A stretch of DNA of 64,000 nt from Bradyrhizobium sp. WSM3983 (GCF_000473045.1 NZ_AXAY01000034.1:37365-101364), one strand, 5' to 3'; shown: positions 7,223 through 18,718, counted from the stretch's first letter. Numbers and translations: made by a program. The notes: generated from the letters alone by a model not told the origin.

Positions 7223-8893
7223 TCAGCCCAGATTCAACTCCTTGAAGAAGTCATTCCCCTTGTCATCGATGATGATGAAAGCCGGGAAGTCGACGACTTC
7301 GATGCGCCAGATCGCTTCCATGCCGAGCTCGGGATATTCGAGCACCTCGACCTTCTTGATGCAGTGCTCGGCGAGGTTCGCAGCCGCACCGCCGATCGAG
7401 CCGAGATAGAAGCCGCCATATTTCTTGCAAGCCTCGCGCACCGCAGGCGCACGGTTGCCCTTCGCCACCATCACCATCGAGCCGCCTGCGGCCTGGAACT
7501 GGTCGACGAAGGAATCCATGCGGCCCGCCGTGGTCGGGCCGAACGCACCGGAGGCGTAGCCTTCGGGCGTCTTGGCCGGGCCGGCGTAATAGACCGGATG
7601 GTTCTTGAAATAGTCCGGCAGCGGCTCGCCCTTCTCCAACCGTTCGCGCAACTTGGCATGCGCGCTATCGCGCGCGACGATCATGGTGCCGGTCATCGAG
7701 ACCCGCGTCTTGATCGGGCTCTTCGAGAATGTCGCCAGAATGTCCTTCATCGGCTGGTTGAGGTCGATCTTGACGACCTCGCCACCGAGCGACTGCTCGA
7801 CCTGCGGCAGATATTGCGCCGGGTTATGCTCGAGCTCCTCGAGATAGACGCCATCCCTGGTGATCTTGCCGAGCACCTGGCGGTCGGCCGAGCAGGACAC
7901 GCCGAGCCCGATCGGCAGCGAAGCACCGTGACGCGGCATGCGGATCACGCGCACGTCGTGGCAGAAATACTTTCCGCCGAACTGCGCGCCGACGCCCAGG
8001 CTTTGCGTCATCTTGTGGATTTCCTTCTCCATCTCGACGTCGCGGAAGGCGTTGCCGTCGGGCGAGCCGTGGGTCGGCAGCGCATCGAGATAACGGGCCG
8101 ACGCCAGCTTCACCGTCTTCATGCAGAGTTCGGCCGAGGTGCCGCCGATGACGATGGCAAGGTGATAGGGCGGGCACGCCGCGGTGCCGAGCGTCAGGAT
8201 CTTCTCTTTCAGGAAGGCGAGCAGCCGGTCCTTGGTCAGCACCGAGGGCGTGGCCTGAAACAGGAAGCTCTTGTTGGCGGAGCCGCCGCCCTTCGCCATG
8301 AACATGAACTTGTAGGCCGAATCTACGTCTGAAGAGCCGCCCTCGGCGTAGATCTCGCACTGCGCCGGCATGTTGTTGGCGGTGTTCTTCTCCTCGTACA
8401 TCGAGAGCGGAGCGACCTGCGAGTAGCGCAGATTGCGGCGGAGATAAGCGTCGCGCGCGCCTTCCGACAGCGCCGCTTCGTCGTCACCATCAGTGATGAC
8501 GTTGCAGCCCTTCTTGCCCATGATAATGGCGGTGCCGGTGTCCTGGCACATCGGCAGCACGCCGCCGGCGGCGATGTTGGCGTTCTTCAAAAAGTCCAGC
8601 GCCACGAACTTGTCGTTCGGGCTCGCCTCGCCGTCCTCCAGGATCGCGCGGAGCTGCTTCAAATGACCGGGGCGCAGATAATGGTTGATGTCGCCGAAAG
8701 CCGCTTCCGACAGCGCCCGCAGCGCCTCGCGCGACACCACCAGCATGTCCTTGCCCAGGACCTTCTCGACCCTGATCCCTTCCGCCGTGATCTTCTTGTA
8801 GGGCGTCTCGTCCTTCCCCAGCGGGAACAGCGGCGTGTGCTTGTACGGGGGGACGGGCTGGGACTGATCGGGAAAGGCGGTGGGAGCGTTCAT
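7223..8893 (-). CDS. fumA: Class I fumarate hydratase (iron-sulphur)
   Basis: A 556-aa enzyme that interconverts fumarate and L-malate in the TCA cycle, in the cytoplasm. The length and two-domain layout match single-chain class I fumarases. Cysteines expected to hold the [4Fe-4S] cluster appear in PMCQDTGTA (about 115), LGTAACPPYHLAIVIGG (about 237) and GVSCSADRQ (about 332). The C-terminal domain has GPTTAGRMDSFVDQFQAAGG and the ending AFIIIDDKGNDFFKELNLG. The gene stands alone. Class I enzymes are oxygen-sensitive; many rhizobia also carry the iron-free class II FumC elsewhere. Confidence 0.95.
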   Translation of the reverse strand: MNAPTAFPDQSQPVPPYKHTPLFPLGKDETPYKKITAEGIRVEKVLGKDMLVVSREALRALSEAAFGDINHYLRPGHLKQLRAILEDGEASPNDKFVALDFLKNANIAAGGVLPMCQDTGTAIIMGKKGCNVITDGDDEAALSEGARDAYLRRNLRYSQVAPLSMYEEKNTANNMPAQCEIYAEGGSSDVDSAYKFMFMAKGGGSANKSFLFQATPSVLTKDRLLAFLKEKILTLGTAACPPYHLAIVIGGTSAELCMKTVKLASARYLDALPTHGSPDGNAFRDVEMEKEIHKMTQSLGVGAQFGGKYFCHDVRVIRMPRHGASLPIGLGVSCSADRQVLGKITRDGVYLEELEHNPAQYLPQVEQSLGGEVVKIDLNQPMKDILATFSKSPIKTRVSMTGTMIVARDSAHAKLRERLEKGEPLPDYFKNHPVYYAGPAKTPEGYASGAFGPTTAGRMDSFVDQFQAAGGSMVMVAKGNRAPAVREACKKYGGFYLGSIGGAAANLAEHCIKKVEVLEYPELGMEAIWRIEVVDFPAFIIIDDKGNDFFKELNLG

Positions 8894-9139
8894 GGAGCGA
8901 ATCTCGGGTTCTGGAGCCCTCGCGGGCCTCTAAGCATAGAAGCGTTCTAAGCTTTTTTGCCGCAAAGGGAAGGCGCTCTGGCGCGGCCGAGGCATCCCGA
9001 TTCGGCACCATGGCGGCCATTTTGCGGTCCCCTCCTTCGATCAGCGGGTGGTCGTGGTCGTGACCAATCAAGCGGGGTTGCACCCCTTGCACTTCGCGCG
9101 CGGCGACGGTTGAATGCGCGCCGTAAGGGGCTTTTCATC

Positions 9140-9619
9140 ATGATTTTCAAACTGGACGTTCGCGGCGCGATGTTGGTCGCCGTCGCAATCATCGGCCTTG
9201 TGACCCTCGCCGCGCCGGCGCGCGCCGACCAATGTGACGACATCGCAAAGCAGCTCGCCGGCGGCATCGACGGGCTGAAGGTCAACTTCAAGGCCGCCAA
9301 CATCATCTACCTGACCCACCCCGCGGCAAAGGAGCTGTCGCTTGGCTGCCGCGCCCAGGGACAGACCTATTCCAACGAGCTCTATGCCAAGGGCGACCGC
9401 AAGCCGACGCCGCAGTTCTATGATCTGGTCGCCTCCGCAGCTGCGATCACCTTCACGGTGACGAAGGACGACACCACGACCGGCGCGACGCGCTGCCTCA
9501 AGCGCATGGGCCTCTTGCGTGGCGACAAGGTGACGATGCGCTACAAGCGCCTCAACATGGAATGCACGCGCACCAAGACCGACGCGTCGATCGCGATCAC
9601 GCGGCCGAAGGACGAGTAG
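9140..9619 (+). CDS. Secreted hypothetical protein, 159 aa
   Basis: Begins MIFKLDVRGAMLVAVAIIGL, with a Sec signal peptide likely cut after APARA (about residue 30), leaving a mature periplasmic protein of about 129 residues. Four cysteines follow the signal (QCDDIAK, LGCRAQG, TRCLKRM, MECTRTK), spaced to suggest two disulphides. The ATG at 9140 is chosen; the open frame upstream reads through noncoding DNA. I do not recognise a family. It is monocistronic, between fumA and a small proline-rich gene. Confidence 0.75.
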   Translation: MIFKLDVRGAMLVAVAIIGLVTLAAPARADQCDDIAKQLAGGIDGLKVNFKAANIIYLTHPAAKELSLGCRAQGQTYSNELYAKGDRKPTPQFYDLVASAAAITFTVTKDDTTTGATRCLKRMGLLRGDKVTMRYKRLNMECTRTKTDASIAITRPKDE

Positions 9620-9728
9620 GCCACACACGAGGAAGAAGTCAGATCCCTCGCATTTTAGCGATTGGCTTGACGGAAGTTTCGTCCCCTCCGGGGCAGGGTC
9701 AATTGTTTCAATCTGTGAGGATTTGTGG

Positions 9729-9902
9729 ATGAGCGTTTCCAGCGTTGCGCCGCCGCCTGTCACGATCGTAGTCCCGAGCTACGACACGACCAAGCAGCCG
9801 GACGACCAGACCAAGACCAAGGACAACGACCCGACCTATCAGCCGACGCCGCCTGCGCCTCTACCGCCGGGCCAGGGCACGCGGATCGATCAGTTCGCCT
9901 GA
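9729..9902 (+). CDS. Small proline-rich protein, 57 aa
   Basis: A 57-codon frame, MSVSSVAPPPVTIVVPSYDT followed by a highly charged Asp/Lys/Gln segment (TKQPDDQTKTKDNDPTYQ) and PTPPAPLPPGQG. It ends in TGA at 9900-9902. A TGAGGA ribosome site at 9716-9721 sits seven bases upstream. The composition suggests an intrinsically disordered protein with no membrane segment. GC-rich third positions favour real translation. There is no family assignment. Confidence 0.6.
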   Translation: MSVSSVAPPPVTIVVPSYDTTKQPDDQTKTKDNDPTYQPTPPAPLPPGQGTRIDQFA

Positions 9903-10018
9903 TCCGGCTTGCCTGCGATGGATCGCCCGGTCCGGTTGACCGGGCCTTTCGCGCGTCCGGCCGCATCTTCGCCGGATAGCGGGACCATTATCGTGCGCGG
10001 CTACTCAGGGAGCTGTGC

Positions 10019-10693
10019 ATGATCGCACGCCTGCTGTTGCAGAACACCGTTCTCGCCGCCGGGATGGGGGCGCTGCTGTTCGCCGCCGCCGGCACGCTGC
10101 ATTGGCCGGGCGCGTGGGTGTTTCTCGTCACCTCCGTCTTGCTCGGTCCGCTCTGCGGCTGGTGGCTCTACCGGATCGACCCGGCGCTTCTCGCCGAACG
10201 TCTGCGGCCTGTTCTGCAGAGAGATCAGCCGGCCGCGGACAAGGTCTTCATGGTCGTCTTCGTCGTGGCGATGCTGGGCTGGCTCGTCGCGATGGGGCTC
10301 GACCGGCGTCATCTTGCGTCCCACATGAACATCGCATGGCAGGTGCTCGGCTTCGTGCTGTTCCTCGCCTCGACGCTGTTCACACTGTGGGTCTTTCGCG
10401 AGAATTCGTTCGCAGCACCCGTGGTGAAGCTGCAGGCCGAGCGCGCGCAGCGCGTGATCTCGACCGGGCCCTACGCCTATGTCCGCCATCCCATGTACAG
10501 CGGCATGATCCTGTTTTTCGCCAGCGTGCCGCTGATCCTCGGATCAACGTGGGGCCTTGCGATTGCGCCGCTTTTCCTGGCGCTGCTTGCGGTCCGCATC
10601 CGCATCGAGGAGCGCACGCTCATCGCGGGCCTGCCCGGCTATGCCGACTATGCGGCGCGGGTGCGCTACCGCCTGCTGCCCGGATTGTGGTGA
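10019..10693 (+). CDS. Isoprenylcysteine carboxyl methyltransferase-like membrane protein
   Basis: A 224-aa protein with five or so membrane helices (about residues 6-25, 31-50, 76-95, 108-127, 168-190). The C-terminal signature VISTGPYAYVRHPMYSGMIL and then RIRIEERTLIAGLPGYADYA, ending RLLPGLW, is the SAM-binding core of the ICMT/phospholipid methyltransferase superfamily. Bacterial members methylate lipids or small molecules; prenylated proteins are not expected here, so the substrate is unknown. The stop lies one base from the end of the convergent GST gene. Confidence 0.88.
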   Translation: MIARLLLQNTVLAAGMGALLFAAAGTLHWPGAWVFLVTSVLLGPLCGWWLYRIDPALLAERLRPVLQRDQPAADKVFMVVFVVAMLGWLVAMGLDRRHLASHMNIAWQVLGFVLFLASTLFTLWVFRENSFAAPVVKLQAERAQRVISTGPYAYVRHPMYSGMILFFASVPLILGSTWGLAIAPLFLALLAVRIRIEERTLIAGLPGYADYAARVRYRLLPGLW

Positions 10694-10694
10694 T

Positions 10695-11405
10695 TCATAC
10701 GTCGAGTTCCCTGTATCGCCGGAAGATGCCCTGCTCGTTGAAGGGAATGCGGCGCTCGCTTGCAAGATAGGCCTTGATGTTCGGCCGCGCCGCAATGCGG
10801 TCGTGCAGGCCGACGAGGCCAGGGATATTTTTCTCGAACGCCTTCTTCATGCGCTTGGGAAAGGCATAGCGCAGGCCATCGACAATCTGGAACAGCGAGA
10901 GATCGACATAGGTCAACCTGCGGCCGGAGACGTAAGCGCCGCCATTGTCATCGAGAAGCTGCTCGAAATAGCCGAGATATTTCGGCACGCGCTCGTCCCA
11001 GAAATCGGCGGTGCGCTTCTTCGCCGGCGCCTTCTGGTCTTCGTAGTACATCGAGGGCCCGAGTGGATGATGGGTGTCATGGATCTCGACCACGAGGTCG
11101 GTGATGGTCAGCTGAAGCTGGTGCACCCAGAGCTTTCCGGCTTCGGTCTTGGGCGCAAGCCCGTGTCGGCTGCCGAGGTAAAGCAGGATGTTCGCGGTCT
11201 GGCCGATGACGAGCTTGCCGGCTTTGAGGAACGGCGGCGCGAAGGGTGGCGTGCCCTTGTGGGCCTCCATCATTTTCATCATTGCGGCCGAGCCACGCGG
11301 GCCGCGCGCGACGTCGTCGTAAGCCGCCCCCGCCTCCTCCAGCGCCAACCGCACATATTCACCGCGGCCCTGGATTTCGGGCCAGTAGTAGAGCTCGTAT
11401 TTCAT
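10695..11405 (-). CDS. Glutathione S-transferase family protein
   Basis: A 236-aa cytosolic protein. The N-terminal thioredoxin-like domain begins MKYELYYWPEIQGRGEYVRL, the class sigma/mu-like pattern in which Tyr near the start activates glutathione, and contains the glutathione-binding turn VIGQTANILLYLGSRHG. The C-terminal helical domain includes YVSGRRLTYVDLSLFQIVDGL. Members conjugate glutathione to electrophiles. An upstream ATG would add 12 residues; MKYELY fits the fold better. The gene is convergent with the ICMT-like gene and transcribed from a region holding a palindromic repeat. Confidence 0.9.
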   Translation of the reverse strand: MKYELYYWPEIQGRGEYVRLALEEAGAAYDDVARGPRGSAAMMKMMEAHKGTPPFAPPFLKAGKLVIGQTANILLYLGSRHGLAPKTEAGKLWVHQLQLTITDLVVEIHDTHHPLGPSMYYEDQKAPAKKRTADFWDERVPKYLGYFEQLLDDNGGAYVSGRRLTYVDLSLFQIVDGLRYAFPKRMKKAFEKNIPGLVGLHDRIAARPNIKAYLASERRIPFNEQGIFRRYRELDV

Positions 11406-11501
11406 GAGCGGGATCCGTGAGCGTGGGGATGGTGGACCCAATGTAGCACGCGGCCGAAGGTTCCGTCAGCGTGGGGACGGAGCAGCGGCGCCACATACGC
11501 C

Positions 11502-11587
11502 ATCATTGCGAGCGCAGCGAAGCAAATCCAGAGTCTCTTCGCGGGGACAGTCTGGATTGCTCATCGCAAGAGCTCCTCGCAATGACG
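11502..11587. repeat. Palindromic repeat ('tcattgcgag...ctcgcaatgac')
   Basis: tcattgcgagcgcagcgaag at the left end and gagctcctcgcaatgacga at the right, with an inner atccagagtc / gtctggattgc pair. This is the classic Bradyrhizobium 'cgtcattgcgagcgaagcga' type of mobile-looking palindrome. It lies between the GST promoter region and the end of the lectin-like gene. Confidence 0.75.
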
Positions 11588-11604
11588 AGAGGAAGGAGCG
11601 CCCC

Positions 11605-12285
11605 TCAATTCACTGCGAAACAATACAGCAAGCCGTCGCCGCCGGTGGTCTTCAGATCGGCCTGCGAGCAGCCGCCGTCAGGGCCGCGCGAGGGGTGAGA
11701 GCTGTTCCAGGATTTTGACGGCTCGTCATCGCGCAGGCCTTGACGATCGGCATGACCGAGCATCGCCGCACCTTGCGTGCTCGACGTCCAGTTCTTGCAG
11801 GTCTTGTCCTCGCCCGCGGCAAAGGCGGTGCCGTCGGCTTGCGATCCCGTGAGGATGTCGTGCCGGTTCGGCGTATCGCCGCGGCCGTTGATGACCTCGC
11901 CCTTCTCGCTCAGCGCGGTCTGCTTGGTGAGATTGTTAGCCGCGCCGTGCAGGTCGGCAATGTCCTTGGCGACCACCACGCCCCTGGCGTTCTGCCACGG
12001 TCCCTTGCCGATGCGGTCCTTTGCGTTGACGGCGGGCTTGCCGTCGGCCGCTTGCGTTGAGAGATAGGCGCGCCAGGTTTTTGCGGCGGCGCCGCCAGCC
12101 TGTGCAAGCTTCTGGCACTGCGCGTCGGCGCCATCAAGGCCGCCGAGATCGGCGCCCTTGCCCGGGCCGTTTGAGGTCACGAAGAACGTCATATCGGCCG
12201 ACTGCGCTTGCGCTGATGGCGCCGCAAGCAGGGCCACAGCGAGAGCGAGGCCTGACATCGTCACGGAATTTTCGATGCGGATCAT
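11605..12285 (-). CDS. Secreted lectin-like (endostatin-fold-like) protein
   Basis: A 226-aa exported protein. The signal peptide ends near AAPSAQAQS (about residue 28). The mature part, ADMTFFVTSNGPGKGADLGG, then DGADAQCQKLAQAGGAAAKTWRAYLS, resembles the C-type-lectin-like/endostatin-like fold found in bacterial secreted proteins usually annotated simply as lectins. Five cysteines near QCQKL, KTCKNW, GGCSQAD and LYCFAVN could form disulphides. The GGAGG ribosome site nine bases before the ATG at 12285 fixes the start. A surface or periplasmic binding role is inferred; the ligand is unknown. Confidence 0.78.
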   Translation of the reverse strand: MIRIENSVTMSGLALAVALLAAPSAQAQSADMTFFVTSNGPGKGADLGGLDGADAQCQKLAQAGGAAAKTWRAYLSTQAADGKPAVNAKDRIGKGPWQNARGVVVAKDIADLHGAANNLTKQTALSEKGEVINGRGDTPNRHDILTGSQADGTAFAAGEDKTCKNWTSSTQGAAMLGHADRQGLRDDEPSKSWNSSHPSRGPDGGCSQADLKTTGGDGLLYCFAVN

Positions 12286-12372
12286 CTTGTCCTCCCAACT
12301 CTGTTGTCGTTGGCCGCTTGATTTCAACCCGACGCGCGCCCGCTTATTCCGGTCCCGCGATGCGAGACGCCC

Positions 12373-12410
12373 AAAAGAAAAAAAGGCGCCGTGCGAGAGC
12401 ACGACGCCTT
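12373..12410 (-). terminator. Rho-independent terminator of the Tim44-like gene
   Basis: Read on the minus strand: AAGGCGTCGTGC, loop TCTC, GCACGGCGCCTT, then a run of T with one interruption (12373-12384). It is a 12-bp stem with one G-T pair, placed 22 bp past the stop at 12432. Confidence 0.8.
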
Positions 12411-12431
12411 GATGTCTCCGATCGCGTGCGA

Positions 12432-13406
12432 TCAGTTGGTCTGCTGGATCGCCGACAATTCCCAGGGGCTGCCCTGGCGGCGGGCAAACGTCCAGACTTC
12501 GGTGACTTCGCCCGGCTGCTCGCTGCCGGCAACGATCGCGCCGGTGTTGCGGTCGAGCGTCTTGTCGGTGAGCGCGAAGCGCAATGCCACCGTCGCGTAG
12601 TCGGTCTCACCTTCGCGCCAGGCTTCCGCGAGGTCGCCCTGCAGCAGCTTGACATTGGTCACCTTGTTGACGGCATTGCGCCCGCGGTTCTCTGCGAGAT
12701 CCCTCTCGAAATAAGAGACCATTTCCGGCGTGGCGAGCGTGTGCAGTTTTGCAACATCCTCGTTCGACCAAGCGGCCTGGATGTCGCCGAGCAGACGCTC
12801 GAACGCCTCGTAGTCATCAGGCTTGATCTCGAGCGGCGTATTGTTGGCGCCGAAGCCGAAGCCGCCGCCAAGACCACTGCCGAGACCGTTGCGATAGCTC
12901 GTCTGCGGTCCCGGACCGGCGCCGGCATCAGCACCGGCATAGGCCGCTTGCGGCGCGTTACGGCGCTGCCACCAGGACATCGCCAGCCGCACCACGAACA
13001 CGACGAGCACGATCTGGATGATCAGACCCAGGATCGATGAGAGCCCGCCGAGGCCGCCGAACAGGCCGCCGCCGAACAGCATGCCCAGAAGGCCTGCGCC
13101 GAGGAAGCCGGCGGCAAGACCACCCAGGAAACCGCCGCCGCGGCCAAACAGGCCGCCGCGTGCGGGTGCGGTCGTGTTCATGCCGGCGCCCGGCTGGCTG
13201 TAGGTGCGGTTGAATTGCGAGGTCGAGCCCGGCGCTGTCGTGGTCGACGGCGGGGCCGAGAAGGTCCGCGAACCGCGCGACCCCGACGAGACACCGCCGC
13301 CGACGCGCGCGTCAGCGGACGAGATCGCAAGCGCCGTCGGCAGCGCGAGCGCCAGAACGACGGCAATCGTCTTCACGAGAGTGCGGGACCATTGCGAGAA
13401 CTTCAT
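12432..13406 (-). CDS. Tim44-like domain membrane protein
   Basis: A 324-aa protein. The N-terminal signal or anchor (TIAVVLALALPTALAISSADA) is followed by a Ser/Thr-rich segment, a Gly-rich membrane stretch (GGGFLGGLAAGFLGAGLLGM, then LSSILGLIIQIVLVVFVVRL) and a C-terminal Tim44-like domain (DYEAFERLLGDIQAAWSNED, LHTLATPEMVSYF, and a closing WTFARRQGSPWELSAIQQTN). Bacterial Tim44-like proteins are inner-membrane proteins with an exposed domain related to mitochondrial Tim44; their role is not settled. MKFSQWS is chosen over an upstream start adding eight residues. A strong terminator follows. Confidence 0.85.
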   Translation of the reverse strand: MKFSQWSRTLVKTIAVVLALALPTALAISSADARVGGGVSSGSRGSRTFSAPPSTTTAPGSTSQFNRTYSQPGAGMNTTAPARGGLFGRGGGFLGGLAAGFLGAGLLGMLFGGGLFGGLGGLSSILGLIIQIVLVVFVVRLAMSWWQRRNAPQAAYAGADAGAGPGPQTSYRNGLGSGLGGGFGFGANNTPLEIKPDDYEAFERLLGDIQAAWSNEDVAKLHTLATPEMVSYFERDLAENRGRNAVNKVTNVKLLQGDLAEAWREGETDYATVALRFALTDKTLDRNTGAIVAGSEQPGEVTEVWTFARRQGSPWELSAIQQTN

Positions 13407-13654
13407 GTGCGTTTCCCAAATCCCCGGCATGGGGACGTGCTCCTAAGATGGGCAGCCTTCTACAAAAAGGAAGCCGGATTCGGAACCCCCGGCTGCGGCC
13501 CTCAGTCGCGGGGATATGGCAAAAGCCCATATTTGCCGGGGGTTTGGCCGGGTGCGGCCAGGAACTGGGGTTGCCGGTTACCGGTGGCTGTTACGATGGG
13601 AATTCGGATCTCTCCCTCGACGGAGAATGCAGGACTGGCGCGCCGTTCCTTACT

Positions 13655-16234
<2,580 letters not shown>

Positions 16235-16387
16235 TTCACGCTGGCATGGCCTGTCGGCAGAGAATCAACGCGCCACGGGGCACGTGGGGTCCTCCCTGCC
16301 TGAATCGGACCCGCGGACGCAAGGGCGGCAGGGGCGAAAGGTACGCTGATTCCCAGTTTACAGCCATTTCCGGTACTTTTCGGGGTT

Positions 16388-17467
16388 TTATTGCCGCGCG
16401 GCGCTAAAACCGCGCTTCAGCCGGATGACGTAGCCGATGACTTCGGCGACCGCATGGTAATGCTCGACAGGAATTTCCTTGTCGATTTCGGCGGTGGCGT
16501 ACAGCGCACGGGCCAGCGGCACGTTCTCGACGATCGGAATATCGTGCTCGCGCGCGATCTCCCGGATCTTGAAAGCGAGGTTGTCGACGCCCTTGGCGAC
16601 GCAGATCGGGGCCGACATGCCGCGCTCGTAGGACAGCGCCACCGAATAGTGGGTCGGGTTGGTGACGATCACGGAGGCCTTGGGAACCGCTGCCATCATC
16701 CGCTTTTTCGAGCGCTGCTGGCGCAACTGCCGGAGCTTGCCCTTGATATGCGGGTCGCCTTCGGACTGCTTGAACTCTTCCTTGATTTCCTGGAGCGACA
16801 TCTTCTGCCGCTGGAACCAGCTGCGATACTGGAAGAAATAGTCGCCAATGGCGATGATCGCGAGCGCGGCGACCACGGCGCCGAGCAGATGGACGGTCAT
16901 GCCGGTGGCGGCGCCCAGCATAGCCATCGGATCAAGCTTGACCATCGCCTCCATGCGGTGCCGTTCCGGCCAAAGGATCGTGGTCATGACCGCGCCGAGC
17001 ACGACCAGCTTGCCGATGCCCTTGAGAAAATTCGCTCCCGCCTGCTTGCCGAAGATGCGCTTGAAGCCGGCGGCGGGAGAGAGCTTGCTGAATTTGGGCG
17101 TGAGGGATTCGGCCGACCATACCAGGCGATGCTGGAGCATGTTGCCGGCAATGGCCGCGATCACCAGCATTAGCAAGGGCACGCCGACCGCCGCGAACAC
17201 CGCGACTTCGACCTGCTGCATCAGCGCGAGCAGGTTCCCGGGGTCGGTTTTGATCATCCAGGAATTGGCGAGCAGATTGCGCATCGGCGTCAGCAGTCCG
17301 CTGCCGACCGAGCCGGAGAAGGTCGAGACCACTAGCGTTCCGCCCGCGATCATGAACCAGGTGTTGATCTCCTGGCTTTTGGCGACGTCGCCGCGTTCGA
17401 GCGCCTCTTCGAGACGTTTTTGCGTCGGATCTTCTGTTTGACTCTCTGGATCGTTATCTTCCGCCAC
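16388..17467 (-). CDS. flhB: Flagellar export switch protein FlhB
   Basis: A 359-aa type III export-gate protein that switches substrate class from hook to filament. It starts MAEDNDPESQTEDPTQKRLE, has four membrane helices, and carries the autocleavage motif NPTH (VIVTNPTHYSVALSYERGM, about residue 269). The cytosolic domain follows, ending VIRLKRGFSAARQ. It is the last gene of the flgB-flgC-fliE-fliQ-fliR-flhB run, but is separated from fliR by 173 bp filled with two large hairpins that could uncouple its expression. Confidence 0.96.
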   Translation of the reverse strand: MAEDNDPESQTEDPTQKRLEEALERGDVAKSQEINTWFMIAGGTLVVSTFSGSVGSGLLTPMRNLLANSWMIKTDPGNLLALMQQVEVAVFAAVGVPLLMLVIAAIAGNMLQHRLVWSAESLTPKFSKLSPAAGFKRIFGKQAGANFLKGIGKLVVLGAVMTTILWPERHRMEAMVKLDPMAMLGAATGMTVHLLGAVVAALAIIAIGDYFFQYRSWFQRQKMSLQEIKEEFKQSEGDPHIKGKLRQLRQQRSKKRMMAAVPKASVIVTNPTHYSVALSYERGMSAPICVAKGVDNLAFKIREIAREHDIPIVENVPLARALYATAEIDKEIPVEHYHAVAEVIGYVIRLKRGFSAARQ

Positions 17468-17541
17468 GTAGCGCCCGCTTTCCGAAGTTCGTCACTTTCG
17501 CGGCCCCCGTGCACGAACTTCGGAAAGCACAGGGGCGCTAC
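17468..17541. repeat. Large imperfect palindrome A between fliR and flhB
   Basis: The left arm at 17468-17492 (gtagcgccc + gctttccgaagttcgt) pairs with 17513-17541, 25 bp in all, with a 4-base bulge in the right arm and a 20-base loop. It begins at the flhB start codon edge. Neither arm has a T-run, so it is not a standard terminator. Confidence 0.8.
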
Positions 17542-17557
17542 AAGACTCTAAATTTGG

Positions 17558-17635
17558 CTAGTGCCGCTGATCGATTTGAAGTTCCTGGTCGGAGGTGAGG
17601 CTTGCACTGTAGGAATTTCAAATCGGCGGCACTAG
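17558..17635. repeat. Large imperfect palindrome B between fliR and flhB
   Basis: The left arm at 17558-17586 (ctagtgccgc, 4-base bulge, cgatttgaagttcct) pairs with 17611-17635 with one mismatch; the loop is about 24 bases. It ends six bases before the fliR stop codon. Its sequence is unrelated to palindrome A, but the architecture, including the 4-base bulge, is the same. Confidence 0.8.
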
Positions 17636-17640
17636 CTCAC

Positions 17641-18411
17641 CTATCTGAGCGGCACCATCTGGTGCATGACACCGATGAAGTAATCGAGGTAAGTGCCCAT
17701 CATCGCCGTGAGCACCACGGCCAGCACCATGAAACCCGCGAAGATCGATAGCGGCACGCCGACGAAATAGACCTGCATCTGCGGCATCAGCCGCGCCAGC
17801 ACGCCGAGCCCGATATTGAAGACGAGACCAAACACCAGGAACGGCCCCGACAGTTGCAAGCCGAGCAGGAACGCGGCGGAGAAGGCCCGCGTGGCCAGCG
17901 AAGCGATGTCGCCGCTCGATACGGTCTCGCCCGGCGCGAAGATCGCGTAGCTGTCGTTCAGCGCCGCGATCACCAGGTGATGGCTGTCGGTGGCGAACAG
18001 CAGGGTCACGCCCAGCATGGTGAGGAAATTGCCGACCAGAACGCCCTGCTGCCCCTGCGTCGGATCGACCGAGGTGACGAAGCCGAGCCCCATCTGCTGC
18101 GCGATCACGGCGCCTGCGACCTGCAGCGCCGACAGCGTCACGCGCGCGGTCGCGCCCAGCACGATGCCGATCACGATCTCATGCAGCATCAGCACCAGCA
18201 TCGGCGCGAGCGAGCCCATGTCGACCTGGTAGGCGTTGCGATGCAACGGCAGGATGATCAGCGTCAGAAGAAGCGCGATCGACAGCTTCACCCGCGTCGG
18301 GATGTTGGTCTCGCCGAGCCCCGGCAGCAGCATCACCATCGCGCCGATCCGAGCGAAGGCGAGCATGAAGGCCGCGGCAAGCGCCGGCAGCAGCGAGACG
18401 TCGATGCGCAT
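17641..18411 (-). CDS. fliR: Flagellar export protein FliR
   Basis: A 256-aa polytopic component of the flagellar type III export gate (FliPQR). It begins MRIDVSLLPALAAAFMLAFA and has about six hydrophobic helices, with the conserved ARIGAMVMLLPGLGETNIPTRVK region near the N-terminus and GVPLSIFAGFMVLAVVL late in the protein. The length is typical. It lies 17 bp after fliQ and shares its transcript. The two hairpins after its stop separate it from flhB. Confidence 0.95.
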   Translation of the reverse strand: MRIDVSLLPALAAAFMLAFARIGAMVMLLPGLGETNIPTRVKLSIALLLTLIILPLHRNAYQVDMGSLAPMLVLMLHEIVIGIVLGATARVTLSALQVAGAVIAQQMGLGFVTSVDPTQGQQGVLVGNFLTMLGVTLLFATDSHHLVIAALNDSYAIFAPGETVSSGDIASLATRAFSAAFLLGLQLSGPFLVFGLVFNIGLGVLARLMPQMQVYFVGVPLSIFAGFMVLAVVLTAMMGTYLDYFIGVMHQMVPLR

Positions 18412-18428
18412 GGTGGGCGCATAGTGCC

Positions 18429-18692
18429 TCAGCCGCCGATGATTCGCGACGAGATCCGCAGCATGTGGGAATGGAGGGCGTCGGCCATGAACGGTAGCGC
18501 CAGTAGCATCGTGGCAAAGATAGCCAGGATCTTCGGCACGTAGACCAGGGTCTGCTCCTGGATCTGCGTCAGCGCCTGGAACAGCGACACGATCACGCCG
18601 ACCACGAGCCCTACCACCATCAGCGGCGAGGACACGATCACGATGGTCCAGATCGCATCGCGGGCGACGTCGAGGGTCTCGGGTCCGGTCAT
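18429..18692 (-). CDS. fliQ: Flagellar export protein FliQ
   Basis: An 87-aa protein of two membrane helices, the usual FliQ size. It begins MTGPETLDVARDAIWTIVIV and has the family's SSPLMVVGLVVGVIVSLFQA and LTQIQEQTLVYVPKILA motifs. It is part of the export gate. The start at 18692 excludes an open extension that reads into the palindromic repeat at 18719-18820. That repeat lies between fliE and fliQ within the presumed operon. Confidence 0.95.
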   Translation of the reverse strand: MTGPETLDVARDAIWTIVIVSSPLMVVGLVVGVIVSLFQALTQIQEQTLVYVPKILAIFATMLLALPFMADALHSHMLRISSRIIGG

Positions 18693-18718
18693 TTTTGATT
18701 TCTCACTGTGAATTGTTT

